From contig NC_014931.1 of NCBI RefSeq assembly GCF_000184745.1, positions 1,178,001-1,242,000 on the forward strand: 64,000 nucleotides of DNA. The letters are read 5' to 3'. Numbering within the stretch: the stretch's first letter is position 1; every line of letters starts with the position of its first letter. Source of the stretch: Variovorax paradoxus EPS (lineage in GTDB: Bacteria; Pseudomonadota; Gammaproteobacteria; Burkholderiales; Burkholderiaceae_C). Below the pieces are notes generated by a model. It did no database searches, was not told where the DNA came from, and saw nothing but the letters and a program-made list of their open reading frames with translations. Positions 8,204-17,239 of the stretch are shown in pieces. The translations under genes and the position numbers were made by a program.

Positions 8204-8974
8204 GTGAGATTCGATGACTATCCCGTTGCCGCGTCCCCTCCCCAAGGGGTGAATCCTTGCGACGACTGCGCGCTGCGCCGGCTTGAGGCGTTCCTGCCCG
8301 CATCGCCGGAAGAGCTCAAGACCATCCAGTCGTTCCGCGTCGGCGCCCGGCGGGTGGAAGCCGGCGGCTCGATCATCGAAGAGCACCGGCCCAGCACGCA
8401 GCTCTTCACCCTTTATTCGGGGTGGGCGTTTCGCTACAAGACCCTGACCGACGGGCGCCGACAGATCCTGAGTTTTCTGCTGCCCGGCGATTTCATCGGC
8501 CTGCAGGACGAATTCGCCGAAGGCCAGACGCACGGCGTGGAAGCCGTGACCGACGTTTCGCTGTGCGCCTTCTCGCGCGACCGCCTCTGGCCGCTCTTCC
8601 ACGCCCAGCCCAAGCTCGGCTACGACATCACCTGGCTCGCGGCGCGCGAGGAAAAGATGGTGGACGACAACCTCGTCACCACCGGCCGGCGCAACGCGGG
8701 CGAGCGGGTGGCGATGCTGCTCATGCACCTGTACCGCCGGGCCGAACGCGTGGGCATGGTGCGCGACGGCTGGGTGGAGTTTCCGTTCAACCAGCAGCAC
8801 ATCGCCGATGCGCTGGGGCTTTCGCTGGTGCACACCAACAAGACCCTGCGCCGCCTGCAGCGCCTGGGGCTCCACAAGCTCGATGCGGGGTGGCTCCGCA
8901 TCCTGGAGCCGCATGCGCTGGAGGCGCTGGGCGACTATTTCGAGCGGCCGCTGCGGCCCGTTCCGCTGATCTGA
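8204..8974 (+). CDS. Crp/Fnr-family transcriptional regulator
   Basis: 256-residue regulator. A cyclic-nucleotide-binding-like beta-roll spans about 40-150 (GSIIEEHRPSTQLFTLYSGWA, LLPGDFIGLQDEF) and is followed by a long dimer helix. A C-terminal winged HTH around 200-240 (QQHIADALGLSLVHTNKTLRRL) has the usual recognition helix. Cys19, Cys22 and Cys121 recall the FNR cluster, but the fourth FNR cysteine (CxxCx5C) is absent, so a classical 4Fe-4S sensor is unlikely. The start is GTG at 8204; TATAGT lies 5 bases upstream, so the mRNA might be nearly leaderless. Divergent from the BLUF gene. Confidence 0.88.
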   Translation: MRFDDYPVAASPPQGVNPCDDCALRRLEAFLPASPEELKTIQSFRVGARRVEAGGSIIEEHRPSTQLFTLYSGWAFRYKTLTDGRRQILSFLLPGDFIGLQDEFAEGQTHGVEAVTDVSLCAFSRDRLWPLFHAQPKLGYDITWLAAREEKMVDDNLVTTGRRNAGERVAMLLMHLYRRAERVGMVRDGWVEFPFNQQHIADALGLSLVHTNKTLRRLQRLGLHKLDAGWLRILEPHALEALGDYFERPLRPVPLI

Positions 8975-8993
8975 AAGCGCGCCGGCCGCGGCC

Positions 8994-9866
8994 TCAGCGC
9001 GTGGCCACCACCAGTTGCCGCAGGTCGCTCTGGTAGGCCTGCAGCCGGCGCACCGCTTGCTCGCGCTGGCTGGCGCTGGTGCCGTTGTGCAGGGCCGCGA
9101 GATTCCGGCAGCCTTCCTCCAGCAGCGCCTGCTGCTGGTCGCGCCAGGGGCCGGGCGGCGGCTCCGCGATGCGCAGCAGATAGGCATGCAGCGCGGCGCG
9201 CGCCTCGGCCGGCGACGGCTTCTTCGTGGCGAACCCGCGCAGCATCGCCAGCGCCTCCTGCTGGCGCTTGCGGCGCTCGGCATCGGCGAGCTGCGGGCTG
9301 AAGACCGACTGCGCCACCTGCTGCTTCAGCAGATCGCGCTGCTCGGACGTGAGGCGGCCGTAGAAGTCTTCCATGCGGTCGAGGAACTGGTCGTAGCGCT
9401 TTTCCTGCACCTGCGCGGGCGTGCGGTCGAGCCAGTCCTTGCGGTAGTCGTTGTTGAGCTTGGCGTACTTGCGCTCCAGCTGCTGCAACTGCGATTCGCT
9501 CAAAGTGAGTGCCAGGTCGGTGGTGGCCGGCTCGGCGCGCTCGACCGCGGCCAGCAGGCGCTCGCGAATGCTGTCGGCGAATTTGCAGGCCTGTGCCGGC
9601 GTCACCTCGCCCGGCGCCAGGCCTTGCGCTTCCTGCAGCAGGGTGATGACCTTGGGCAGCTCGTTCTGCCGGTGCCAGGCCAGCAACTGGGCGAGTTCGT
9701 CGCGCACCTTGGGTGTCTGGGTGCTGTCGAAATCGAAATACCCGTCGAGCCACCAGTAGCTCACCTCGGGCAGGTTGTTGTAGGCCAGCTTCACCGCGCT
9801 GCAGGCGCCCAGCGCAGAGACCAGCAGCAGCACGCCGATAATTCGCGCCAGTTCCGCGCAACGCAT
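8994..9866 (-). CDS. DUF6279 family lipoprotein
   Basis: Predicted outer-membrane lipoprotein of 290 residues. The N-terminus MRCAELARIIGVLLLVSALGACS has a lipobox LGAC, with the conserved YNNLPEVSYWWLDGYFDFD segment just after it, as in DUF6279 (YXNLP...WLD) proteins. The rest is helical and charged (KLNNDYRKDW, LLKQQVAQSVFSPQLADAERRKRQQ). Biochemical role unknown. Met at 9866 is preferred because it starts the signal peptide directly; a start at 9884 would add six residues and overlap the divergent glmU start codon. Confidence 0.82.
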   Translation of the reverse strand: MRCAELARIIGVLLLVSALGACSAVKLAYNNLPEVSYWWLDGYFDFDSTQTPKVRDELAQLLAWHRQNELPKVITLLQEAQGLAPGEVTPAQACKFADSIRERLLAAVERAEPATTDLALTLSESQLQQLERKYAKLNNDYRKDWLDRTPAQVQEKRYDQFLDRMEDFYGRLTSEQRDLLKQQVAQSVFSPQLADAERRKRQQEALAMLRGFATKKPSPAEARAALHAYLLRIAEPPPGPWRDQQQALLEEGCRNLAALHNGTSASQREQAVRRLQAYQSDLRQLVVATR

Positions 9867-9882
9867 CCGGGAAAACACAAGC

Positions 9883-11319
9883 ATGAATCAGACTCCGCAG
9901 CAGCAAAAGCAAGACATCCAGGGGCCGATCGACGTGGTGATCATGGCGGCCGGCAAAGGCACGCGCATGAAAAGCAGACTGCCCAAAGTGTTGCATCGTT
10001 TGGGCGGCCGCGCGCTGATCGCGCATGTTGCCGACACCGCCGCCCGCATCGGCGCTCGCCATGTGGTGGTCGTGACCGGCCACTGTGCTGCCGAGGTCGA
10101 GGCCGCGATGGCCGGCGCCGTCGGCGGCGCGACGCCCCGTTTCGCACGCCAGGAACCGCAGCTGGGCACCGGCCACGCCGTGCAGCAGGCGACGCCGCTG
10201 CTGCCCGACGACGGCACGGTGGTCGTGCTCTCGGGCGACGTGCCGCTCATCGGCGAAGCCACGCTGCGGGCGCTGGTTGCCGCCAGTGCCGGCGAGCGCC
10301 TGGCGCTGCTGACCATCGAATTCGACGACCCGAGCGGCTACGGCCGCGTGATCCGAAGTGCGGCCGGCGGGGCGGTGACGGCCATCGTCGAGCACAAGGA
10401 CGCCAACGAGGCGCAGCGCGCGGTGCGCGAGATCTACAGCGGCGTGATGGCCGTGCCCGCGCGCCTGCTCAAGGGCTGGCTCGCGCGGCTGGACAACCGC
10501 AATGCGCAGAATGAGTACTACCTGACCGACGTCGTGAAGCTCGCCGCAGCCGACGGCGTGTCGGTGGTGGCGCACATCACGACCGATGCGCTGCAGGTGG
10601 CGGGCATCAACAGCCCGGTGCAGCTCGCGGCGCTCGAGCGCGCCTGGCAACTGCGCCAGGCGAATGCGCTGATGGAGCAGGGCGTGCGCCTGGCCGACCC
10701 GGCGCGCTTCGACCTGCGCGGCACGCTGGCATGCGCGGGGGACGTCGAGATCGACGTCAACTGCGTGTTCGAAGGCGCGGTGTCGCTGGGCGAGGGCGTG
10801 CGCATCGGTGCGAACTGCGTGATCGCCAACGCGCGCATCGAGGCCGGCGCGGTGATCCATCCGTTCACCCACATCGACGGCGAGAAGGCCGGCGTGACGG
10901 TGGGCGAGCGCGCCCTGATCGGCCCGTTCGCGCGCCTGCGCCCCGGCGCGCAACTCGGGACGGAGGTGCACATCGGCAATTTCGTCGAGGTGAAGAACTC
11001 CACGCTCGCGGCCGGCGCCAAGGCCAATCACCTGGCCTACCTGGGCGATGCCACGGTGGGCGAGCGCGTCAACTACGGCGCGGGCAGCATCACCGCCAAC
11101 TACGACGGCGCCAACAAGCACCGCACGGTGATCGAGGCCGACGTGCACATCGGCAGCAACTGCGTGCTGGTGGCGCCGGTCACCATCGGCGCGGGCGGCA
11201 CCATCGGGGGCGGATCGACCGTCAACAAGTCGACCGAACCGGGCGCGCTGACCGTGGCGCGCAGCAAGCCGGTGAGTTTTCCCGACTGGAAGCGGCCGCA
11301 GAAGAAGCCGAAGGCCTGA
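9883..11319 (+). CDS. glmU: Bifunctional GlmU: glucosamine-1-P acetyltransferase / UDP-GlcNAc pyrophosphorylase
   Basis: Makes UDP-GlcNAc from glucosamine-1-phosphate, acetyl-CoA and UTP for peptidoglycan, LPS and exopolysaccharide. 478 residues: N-terminal Rossmann-like uridyltransferase domain with VVIMAAGKGTRMKSRLPK (about 18-35), LGTGHAVQQA and LSGDVPLI; then a left-handed beta-helix of hexapeptide repeats (about 265-450) with GNFVEVKNS, NHLAYLGDATVGERVNYGAGSI and a catalytic His in ANHLAYLGD. The length is slightly above the usual 455 because of a Gln-rich N-terminus. It forms a functional pair with glmS 0.8 kb downstream, although an oppositely oriented regulator separates them. Confidence 0.96.
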   Translation: MNQTPQQQKQDIQGPIDVVIMAAGKGTRMKSRLPKVLHRLGGRALIAHVADTAARIGARHVVVVTGHCAAEVEAAMAGAVGGATPRFARQEPQLGTGHAVQQATPLLPDDGTVVVLSGDVPLIGEATLRALVAASAGERLALLTIEFDDPSGYGRVIRSAAGGAVTAIVEHKDANEAQRAVREIYSGVMAVPARLLKGWLARLDNRNAQNEYYLTDVVKLAAADGVSVVAHITTDALQVAGINSPVQLAALERAWQLRQANALMEQGVRLADPARFDLRGTLACAGDVEIDVNCVFEGAVSLGEGVRIGANCVIANARIEAGAVIHPFTHIDGEKAGVTVGERALIGPFARLRPGAQLGTEVHIGNFVEVKNSTLAAGAKANHLAYLGDATVGERVNYGAGSITANYDGANKHRTVIEADVHIGSNCVLVAPVTIGAGGTIGGGSTVNKSTEPGALTVARSKPVSFPDWKRPQKKPKA

Positions 11320-11326
11320 TATCGCA

Positions 11327-11430
11327 TTGCGTTCGAAAAGACGAATCCGTTCACGCTGAGCTTGTCGAAGCGCCGCGTGAGGCTTCGATCCTTCGACAAG
11401 CTCAGGACAGGCCAAGCTCAGCCCGAACGG
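11327..11430. repeat. REP-like palindromic element (CTGAGCTTGTCGAAGC family), copy 1
   Basis: TTGCGTTCGAAAAGAC, then CCGTTCACGCTGAGCTTGTC and its inverted partner CTTCGACAAGCTCAGGAC, with a further partial arm CAAGCTCAGCCCGAACGG. The same element, including the TTCGAAAAGAC flank, is found inverted at 51717-51800. Both are intergenic, between a stop and the next gene. This CTTCGACAAGCTCAG core is widely dispersed in GC-rich proteobacterial genomes. Confidence 0.8.
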
Positions 11431-11481
11431 TTCTCGTTGATCAAACGCGAGGTCGTATGCGAGGTCGTATGAACGGCTGCC

Positions 11482-11964
11482 TCAGCCCAGCGGCACCGCG
11501 GGTTCGAACTTGGCGCGCTTGAGGCTGAAGAACGCCTTCACGTTGCGCACGTTGGCATCGGCCGTGAACAGGCGCTGGGTCAGCGCGCCGTAGTCCGGCA
11601 TGTCGCGCGCCGCGACCACCAGCACGAAGTCGGGGCCGGGCGAGACGCGCCAGCACTGCTGCACCGCGTCGTCGGCGATCACGCGGGTTTCGAAGGCGTC
11701 GAGCGCGGCGGCGTCCTGCCGGTCCAGCGAAATCTCGACCACCGCCTGCAGTCCGTGGCCCAGCACCGCGGCCAGCCGGTCGGGCGAGAGCAGTGCGACC
11801 TGGCGCTCGATGAGGCCTTCGTCCTTCAGCCGCTGAACCCGTCGGAGGCACGTGGGCGGGGAGATGCCCACGTCGGCGGCGAGGCGCTGGTTGGTCTGCG
11901 AGGCGTCGCGCTGCAGCGCTTCGAGCAGCCGGAGGTCTACTGCATCGAGGGAGATTGATTCCAT
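11482..11964 (-). CDS. Lrp/AsnC-family transcriptional regulator
   Basis: 160 residues: N-terminal HTH (LDAVDLRLLEALQRDASQTN, ISPPTCLRRVQRLKDEGLIE) and C-terminal RAM/ACT-like ligand domain (VVEISLDRQ, CWRVSPGPDFVLVVAARD). The ATG at 11964 is used; the open frame extends to a TTG at 11994 that adds ten unlikely residues. It is divergent from glmS across an unusually AT-rich 138-base gap and may control glmS or itself. The effector is unknown; the family typically senses amino acids. Confidence 0.88.
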   Translation of the reverse strand: MESISLDAVDLRLLEALQRDASQTNQRLAADVGISPPTCLRRVQRLKDEGLIERQVALLSPDRLAAVLGHGLQAVVEISLDRQDAAALDAFETRVIADDAVQQCWRVSPGPDFVLVVAARDMPDYGALTQRLFTADANVRNVKAFFSLKRAKFEPAVPLG

Positions 11965-12102
11965 ATATCGATAAATTATGGAATAAAAATCCAAATAGAA
12001 GAAGTGATGAAATAAAACTCCAAATTCAATGGAATTTCGAGGGCATATTTTCTCTTCACCTCCCTACCATCTGGCCTCTTCTTCATTCAAAGGCAGCTCA
12101 CC

Positions 12103-13983
12103 ATGTGCGGCATCGTCGGGGCAGCGTCCCATCGCAACATCGTTCCGGTCCTCGTCCAGGGCCTCCAGCGGCTCGAGTACCGCGGCTATGACTCCTGCGG
12201 CGTCGCGGTGCATGCGAGCGGCCTCACCCGGGCGCGCACCACCTCGCGCGTGGCGGAGCTCGTCACCCAGGTGCGCGAAGACAAGGTCGAAGGCCTGACC
12301 GGCATCGCCCACACGCGCTGGGCCACGCACGGCGCGCCGGCCGTTCACAACGCGCACCCGCACTTCAGCCACGGTCCCGGCGCCGACGCGCAGGGCGCGC
12401 GCCCCGGCCGCATCGCGCTCGTGCACAACGGCATCATCGAAAACCACGAAGCGCTGCGCGCCGCGCTCGAAGCCAAGGGCTACGTGTTCGAGAGCCAAAC
12501 CGACACCGAGGTCATCGCCCATCTCGTCGACAGCCTCTACAACGGCGACCTGTTCGAGGCCGTGAAGGCCGCGGTGCTGCAACTGCACGGCGCCTACGCC
12601 ATCGCCGTGATCTGCCGCGACGAGCCGCAGCGCGTGGTCGGCGCGCGCGCCGGCTCGCCGCTGATCCTCGGCGCGGGCAAGGACGGCAGCGAGAACTTCC
12701 TCGCGAGCGACGCGATGGCGCTCGCGGGCGTGACCGACCAGATCGTCTATCTCGAAGAAGGCGACGTGGTCGACCTGCAGCCGGGCAAGTACTGGATCGT
12801 CGACAAGAACCACAAGCCCGTGACGCGCCAGGTGCGCACCGTGCTCGCGCACAGCGGCGCGGCCGAACTCGGCCCCTACCGCCACTACATGCAGAAGGAA
12901 ATCTTCGAGCAGCCGCGCGCCATCGGCGACACGCTCGAAGGCGTGGCGGGCATCGTGCCCGAGCTGTTCGACGGCATCGGCCAGGACGGCGCCACGGGCG
13001 CCAGCGCGCATCGCGTTTTCAAGGACATCGACAAGATCCTCATCCTCGCCTGCGGCACCAGCTACTACAGCGGCTGCACCGCCAAGTACTGGCTCGAGAG
13101 CATCGCCAAGATTTCCACCCAGGTCGAGATCGCGAGCGAATACCGCTACCGCGACTCGGTGCCCGACCCCAAGACGCTGGTGGTCACCATCAGCCAGTCG
13201 GGCGAAACGGCCGACACGCTCGCCGCGCTCAAGCACGCCCGCTCGCTCGGCATGGAACAGACGCTGACGATCTGCAACGTCGCGACCAGCGCGATGGTGC
13301 GCGAGTGCAAGCTGGCGTACATCACGCGTGCCGGCGTGGAGATCGGCGTGGCGTCGACCAAGGCCTTCACCACGCAGCTCGCCGGCCTGTTCCTCCTGAC
13401 GCTGGCCATCGCGCAGACCAAGGGCCATCTCACCGAAGCCGACGAGGCGCGCTACCTGAAGGAAATGCGCCATCTGCCGGTCGCGCTGCAATCGGTGCTC
13501 GCGCTGGAGCCGCAGATCATCGGCTGGGCCGAGGACTTCGCGCGCAAGGACAACGCCCTGTTCCTCGGCCGCGGGCTGCACTACCCGATCGCGCTCGAAG
13601 GTGCGCTCAAGCTCAAGGAAGTGACGTACATCCACGCCGAGGCGTACGCGGCCGGCGAGCTCAAGCACGGCCCGCTCGCGCTGGTGACGAGCGAGATGCC
13701 GGTGGTCGCGGTCGCGCCGAACGACGCGCTGCTGGAAAAGCTCAAGAGCAACCTGCAGGAAGTGCGCGCGCGCGGTGGCGTTCTGTATGTGCTGGCCGAC
13801 GGCGACACGAAGATCAAGAGCGGCGAAGGGCTGCATGTGATCCGCATGCCGGAGCACTACGGCCAACTGTCGCCGCTGCTGCACGTGGTGCCGCTGCAGC
13901 TGCTGGCGTATCACACGGCGTGTGCGCGCGGGACCGATGTGGACAAGCCGCGGAATCTGGCGAAGAGCGTGACGGTGGAGTGA
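12103..13983 (+). CDS. glmS: Glutamine--fructose-6-phosphate aminotransferase (isomerizing)
   Basis: First step of UDP-GlcNAc synthesis: fructose-6-P plus glutamine to glucosamine-6-P. 626 residues. It begins MCGIVGAAS, so Met removal exposes the Cys nucleophile of the class II glutaminase domain (1-240: [30 protein letters not shown]). Two SIS isomerase domains follow (about 310-600: [47 protein letters not shown]). The C-terminal [13 protein letters not shown] is the standard ending. No glmS ribozyme is expected in this lineage and none was seen. Confidence 0.97.
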   Translation: MCGIVGAASHRNIVPVLVQGLQRLEYRGYDSCGVAVHASGLTRARTTSRVAELVTQVREDKVEGLTGIAHTRWATHGAPAVHNAHPHFSHGPGADAQGARPGRIALVHNGIIENHEALRAALEAKGYVFESQTDTEVIAHLVDSLYNGDLFEAVKAAVLQLHGAYAIAVICRDEPQRVVGARAGSPLILGAGKDGSENFLASDAMALAGVTDQIVYLEEGDVVDLQPGKYWIVDKNHKPVTRQVRTVLAHSGAAELGPYRHYMQKEIFEQPRAIGDTLEGVAGIVPELFDGIGQDGATGASAHRVFKDIDKILILACGTSYYSGCTAKYWLESIAKISTQVEIASEYRYRDSVPDPKTLVVTISQSGETADTLAALKHARSLGMEQTLTICNVATSAMVRECKLAYITRAGVEIGVASTKAFTTQLAGLFLLTLAIAQTKGHLTEADEARYLKEMRHLPVALQSVLALEPQIIGWAEDFARKDNALFLGRGLHYPIALEGALKLKEVTYIHAEAYAAGELKHGPLALVTSEMPVVAVAPNDALLEKLKSNLQEVRARGGVLYVLADGDTKIKSGEGLHVIRMPEHYGQLSPLLHVVPLQLLAYHTACARGTDVDKPRNLAKSVTVE

Positions 13984-14004
13984 GGCGGACAGGGCCCGTT
14001 GGAC

Positions 14005-15327
14005 CTAGCGAAGGCCTGAAACGCCTTCGGCAAGCACCTCGTCCAACCTCGCAAGAAAGATATCCGCGTGCGCTTCGGAGAACGGCAAGGGCGGACGCAC
14101 CTTGAGCACGTTGCCCGCGATGCCTGCAGCCCCGATCAACACGCCGCGCTCGCGCATGGCGTTGACGATCCTTGTCGTTTCGGTCGGGGCCGGCGTCTTG
14201 GCGGCTCTGTCGCGCACGAGCTCGATGCCGACGAACAAGCCCTCGCCGCGTATGTCGCCAATGAGTTCGTGCCGTTCGGCGAGCCGGGCAAGACCGGCCT
14301 TGAGATAGCAACCGACGCGTTTGGCGTTCTCTTGCAAACCTTCCCGCTCGATCACATCCAGCACCGCCGTTCCGACATTGGCCGAAACGGGGTTGCCGCC
14401 GAACGTATTGAAGTACCGGCAGCGCTCGCCGAATTCGCGCAGCAACTGCGAGCGGCAGACCATGCCTGCCATTGGATGCCCATTGCCCATGGGCTTGCCG
14501 AGCGTCACCATGTCAGGCACCACGCCGTGGCGCTGAAAGCCCCACATGTGCGACCCCATGCGTCCGAAACCGGCCTGGACCTCGTCGGCAATGAAGACGG
14601 CGCCCGCAGCACGCATGGTTGCGACCGCCTCCGCCACGAAACCCGCTGGATCTGTGTAGACCCCGTCGCTGGAGAAGGCGGTGTCCAGCAGCAGCGCGGC
14701 CGGCCGAATGCCGGCCTGGCGCATGTCCTCGATCGCCCTGCCGACATGCGCGGCGAAGTCTCGACCGGCTTCGGGCCCTTGCCCGACTGGCATGGGCACG
14801 GTGCGCACATGGCTGCCGAGCGGCGCATGCGCCCCCAGTGAAGGCGAGAGTTCGGCCAGCGCGCTGGTGACGCCGTGGTACGCGAACTGCGTGACGACGA
14901 TGCCGGAGCCACCGGTGCAGGCCCTGGCCACTCGCAAGGCCAGGTCGTTCGCCTCGCTCCCGCTGCAAGTGAACATCACATGCGCGAGCTCCACCGGGAA
15001 AGAAGCGAGCAGGCGTTCGGCATAGTCGACAACGTCTTCGTGCAGGTAGCGCGTATGCGTGTTCAGCTGGGCCGCTTGCCGCGCCAGCGCGGCGACGACT
15101 TCGGGGTGGCAGTGCCCCACGCAGGCGACGTTGTTGTAGGCGTCGAGATAGGGCGTGCCGTGCGCGTCGTACAGCCAAACGCCTTCTCCCCGGACCAGAT
15201 GCACGGGCTTTTCATAGAACAGCCGGTAGGCGGGCCCAAGCAGGCGCCGCCTGCGTTCGAGCAGGGTCTCTTCGGTACGCGCGTCTCTGGCGGATCCGGA
15301 GGTTTCGGAGGTTTCGGCAATCGTCAT
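14005..15327 (-). CDS. Class III PLP-dependent enzyme, phospho-lyase-like (PHYKPL/ETNPPL type)
   Basis: 440 residues of aminotransferase-III fold, the last gene of the operon. AQLNTHTRYLHEDVVDYAERL, SGSEANDLALRVAR, FIADEVQAGFGRMG and VTLGKPMGNGHPMAGMV (Lys278 would hold PLP) match the animal AGXT2L enzymes, which are not transaminases. Those enzymes eliminate phosphate and ammonia from O-phosphoethanolamine or 5-phosphohydroxylysine to give an aldehyde. The stop of the adjacent kinase lies 4 bases before this ATG, so the kinase product is the likely substrate. An ordinary omega-transaminase role is the alternative. Met at 15327 (MTIAETSE) is chosen by coupling to the upstream stop. Confidence 0.85.
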   Translation of the reverse strand: MTIAETSETSGSARDARTEETLLERRRRLLGPAYRLFYEKPVHLVRGEGVWLYDAHGTPYLDAYNNVACVGHCHPEVVAALARQAAQLNTHTRYLHEDVVDYAERLLASFPVELAHVMFTCSGSEANDLALRVARACTGGSGIVVTQFAYHGVTSALAELSPSLGAHAPLGSHVRTVPMPVGQGPEAGRDFAAHVGRAIEDMRQAGIRPAALLLDTAFSSDGVYTDPAGFVAEAVATMRAAGAVFIADEVQAGFGRMGSHMWGFQRHGVVPDMVTLGKPMGNGHPMAGMVCRSQLLREFGERCRYFNTFGGNPVSANVGTAVLDVIEREGLQENAKRVGCYLKAGLARLAERHELIGDIRGEGLFVGIELVRDRAAKTPAPTETTRIVNAMRERGVLIGAAGIAGNVLKVRPPLPFSEAHADIFLARLDEVLAEGVSGLR

Positions 15328-15331
15328 TTCG

Positions 15332-16384
15332 TCATTCCATGTTGCAGGCGCGGCGCAGCGTCTGGCGCGCTTGTGCTCTCGGAAGGGCGCCGCAGCGTTC
15401 CAGGCGAGCCCAGGACTTCGCGTTGTTGCGCAGGATGTAGTCGCGGTTCTCGGGATGCTGCTGCGCACGCCATCCGCCGATGGCCACGACCGAGACCAAC
15501 CGCGTCGCCATGAGGTCGAAGAGCACATCGATTTCCATTGGCTCGAGCGGAAGCACCGCGTGGTAGGCCGCGACGAATTCGGCCACCGTACCGAGCGGAT
15601 CGGAACTGTCCGTCAATTGGTACGAGCTGGCGATCGCGAGGTCGTTGATCAGCGCCGTGTGCACCATGTCGCCGAAATCGAGGATGCCGGCCACGCGGTC
15701 ATGGTGTGCCGGATCCACCAGCACGTTGTAGTCGTTGAGGTCGTTGTGCACGACCTGCGCCCGCAGCCGTGCAAGCTGCGGTCTGGCGTGCTCCTCGAAA
15801 CCGTCCAGGAAGCGTTCGGCCAGGCTGCGCTGCCTCATGTCGGGGATGTGCGCCAACAAATCTCTCAGGTCGCCGGCATGCTTGAGGTCCCATGGCAGGT
15901 CATGTCCCGCGGCCGGATGGAAAAAGCCGCGCAGCGCGATCGCGAGCCGGGCCAATGTCGCGGCCATGTGCTGGCGCAGTGCGGAACTGCGCGGAACCAT
16001 CGGCAGCAGGTCGCCCTGCAGGTACGACAGCAGCCGCACGATGCGAGGTGCATGGCCGCCGATGGCGAGGAATTTCTCGGATTCGCCATCGCGGGTCTCG
16101 ATCACATGAGGAACCGGCAGCGTCGGGTCGGTGCGCATGATGTGCAGCAACGCCTGGGTCTGGAATTCGGTCATGGACCGGTCTTCCGCAGGGTGCGAAA
16201 TCTTCAACAGGTAATCGTGTCCCTGCCCGGACCGGATGCGGAAGTTCTGGTCGCGTTCGCCGGTCAACCGCTGCACCACACCGCTGATGCCGTAGTGATC
16301 GTGAACGAGCCGCTGCGCGGTCTCCACGTCGATTGCCGGGGCCGGCAGCGTGAACGCATCGCCGATGTTCGACAGACTATGCAT
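15332..16384 (-). CDS. APH-fold kinase, hydroxylysine-kinase-like
   Basis: 350 residues with the aminoglycoside/choline kinase fold: nucleotide strand GERDQNFRIRSG, catalytic loop HNDLNDYN (His213, Asp215, Asn220) and metal-binding DFGD (Asp236). The DQNF segment and catalytic loop resemble hydroxylysine kinase (HYKK) and the kinase portion of bacterial and plant proteins in which this domain is fused to a class III aminotransferase. That natural fusion supports the reading that this protein phosphorylates an amino alcohol which the next gene product then cleaves. Not an antibiotic-resistance gene by context. Substrate inferred, fold secure. Confidence 0.85.
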   Translation of the reverse strand: MHSLSNIGDAFTLPAPAIDVETAQRLVHDHYGISGVVQRLTGERDQNFRIRSGQGHDYLLKISHPAEDRSMTEFQTQALLHIMRTDPTLPVPHVIETRDGESEKFLAIGGHAPRIVRLLSYLQGDLLPMVPRSSALRQHMAATLARLAIALRGFFHPAAGHDLPWDLKHAGDLRDLLAHIPDMRQRSLAERFLDGFEEHARPQLARLRAQVVHNDLNDYNVLVDPAHHDRVAGILDFGDMVHTALINDLAIASSYQLTDSSDPLGTVAEFVAAYHAVLPLEPMEIDVLFDLMATRLVSVVAIGGWRAQQHPENRDYILRNNAKSWARLERCGALPRAQARQTLRRACNME

Positions 16385-16417
16385 GCTGATGGAATTCCAT
16401 GTGAGTTGAGAAGGCCC

Positions 16418-17239
16418 TCATGCCGCCACGCCGCGCAGTCGTGCGCTGCGCCGCCGCAGCCACTCCAGGGTGAGCAGCAAAAGGACAGCCAGGCCGATCA
16501 GCAGCGTCGCGGCTGCCGTGATGGTCAAGCTGATGTTGTCGTTGATGCCGGCGAACATCTGGCGCGGCAGCGTGCGTTGGTCCGGTCCCGTCAGCAGCAT
16601 CGCCACCACGACTTCGTCGAAGGAGATGGCGAAGGCGAACAGCGCGCCCGAGAAGATGCCCGGCGCCAGCATGGGCAAGGCCACGCGAAAGAACGCGCGC
16701 AGCGGCGATGCGCCCAGATTCGCTGCGGCGCGCAGCAGGTTGACATCGAATCCGGCCAGTGAAGCGCTGACGCTGACCAGCACGAAAGGTACGCCGAGGG
16801 CCGCATGCGCGAGGGTCAGGCCGATGAGGCTGTTGGCCAGACCCACGCGCGCAAAGGCGAAGTACATCCCCACCGCCACGATGATGACCGGCACGACCAT
16901 CGGAGAAAGCAGGAGTGCGAAGACGAAGGCCCGTCCGCGGAACCGGGTGCGCCAGAAGCCGAAGGCAGCCAACGTTCCCAGAACGGTCGCCAGCACCGTC
17001 GCACCGACACCCACGAGCAGGCTGTTCTTCAGCGTGGGCAGCCAATTGCCGGAGGTGAAGAAATCTTCATACCAGCGCAATGAAAAGCCGGGCAGCGGGT
17101 AGTAGAAAAAGGAGCCGCTGGAAAACGACAACGGCATGATGACCAGGATCGGCGCCATCAGGAAGACAAGCACCGCGATCGCGTACGCCCACAACAAGAG
17201 GCGGCAGCTTCGCTGGAGGGGGGATGCGTTCGGGTTCAT
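16418..17239 (-). CDS. ABC transporter permease, PotC-like
   Basis: Inner-membrane permease of 273 residues with six predicted helices and the EAA-type loop NLGASPLRAFFRVALPMLAPGI that contacts the ATPase. Resembles polyamine/spermidine PotC (FSLRWYEDFF, FDEVVVAMLLTG). The start overlaps the stop of the preceding permease by 4 bases (ATGA). It forms a heterodimeric channel with that protein for the operon's cationic or amino-alcohol solute. Confidence 0.92.
   Translation of the reverse strand: MNPNASPLQRSCRLLLWAYAIAVLVFLMAPILVIMPLSFSSGSFFYYPLPGFSLRWYEDFFTSGNWLPTLKNSLLVGVGATVLATVLGTLAAFGFWRTRFRGRAFVFALLLSPMVVPVIIVAVGMYFAFARVGLANSLIGLTLAHAALGVPFVLVSVSASLAGFDVNLLRAAANLGASPLRAFFRVALPMLAPGIFSGALFAFAISFDEVVVAMLLTGPDQRTLPRQMFAGINDNISLTITAAATLLIGLAVLLLLTLEWLRRRSARLRGVAA

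Noticed and set aside
15332..16384. Aminoglycoside resistance gene
   Set aside because: The APH fold is clear, but the DQNF and HNDLNDYN motifs and the operon context with an importer and phospho-lyase point to a catabolic amino-alcohol kinase.
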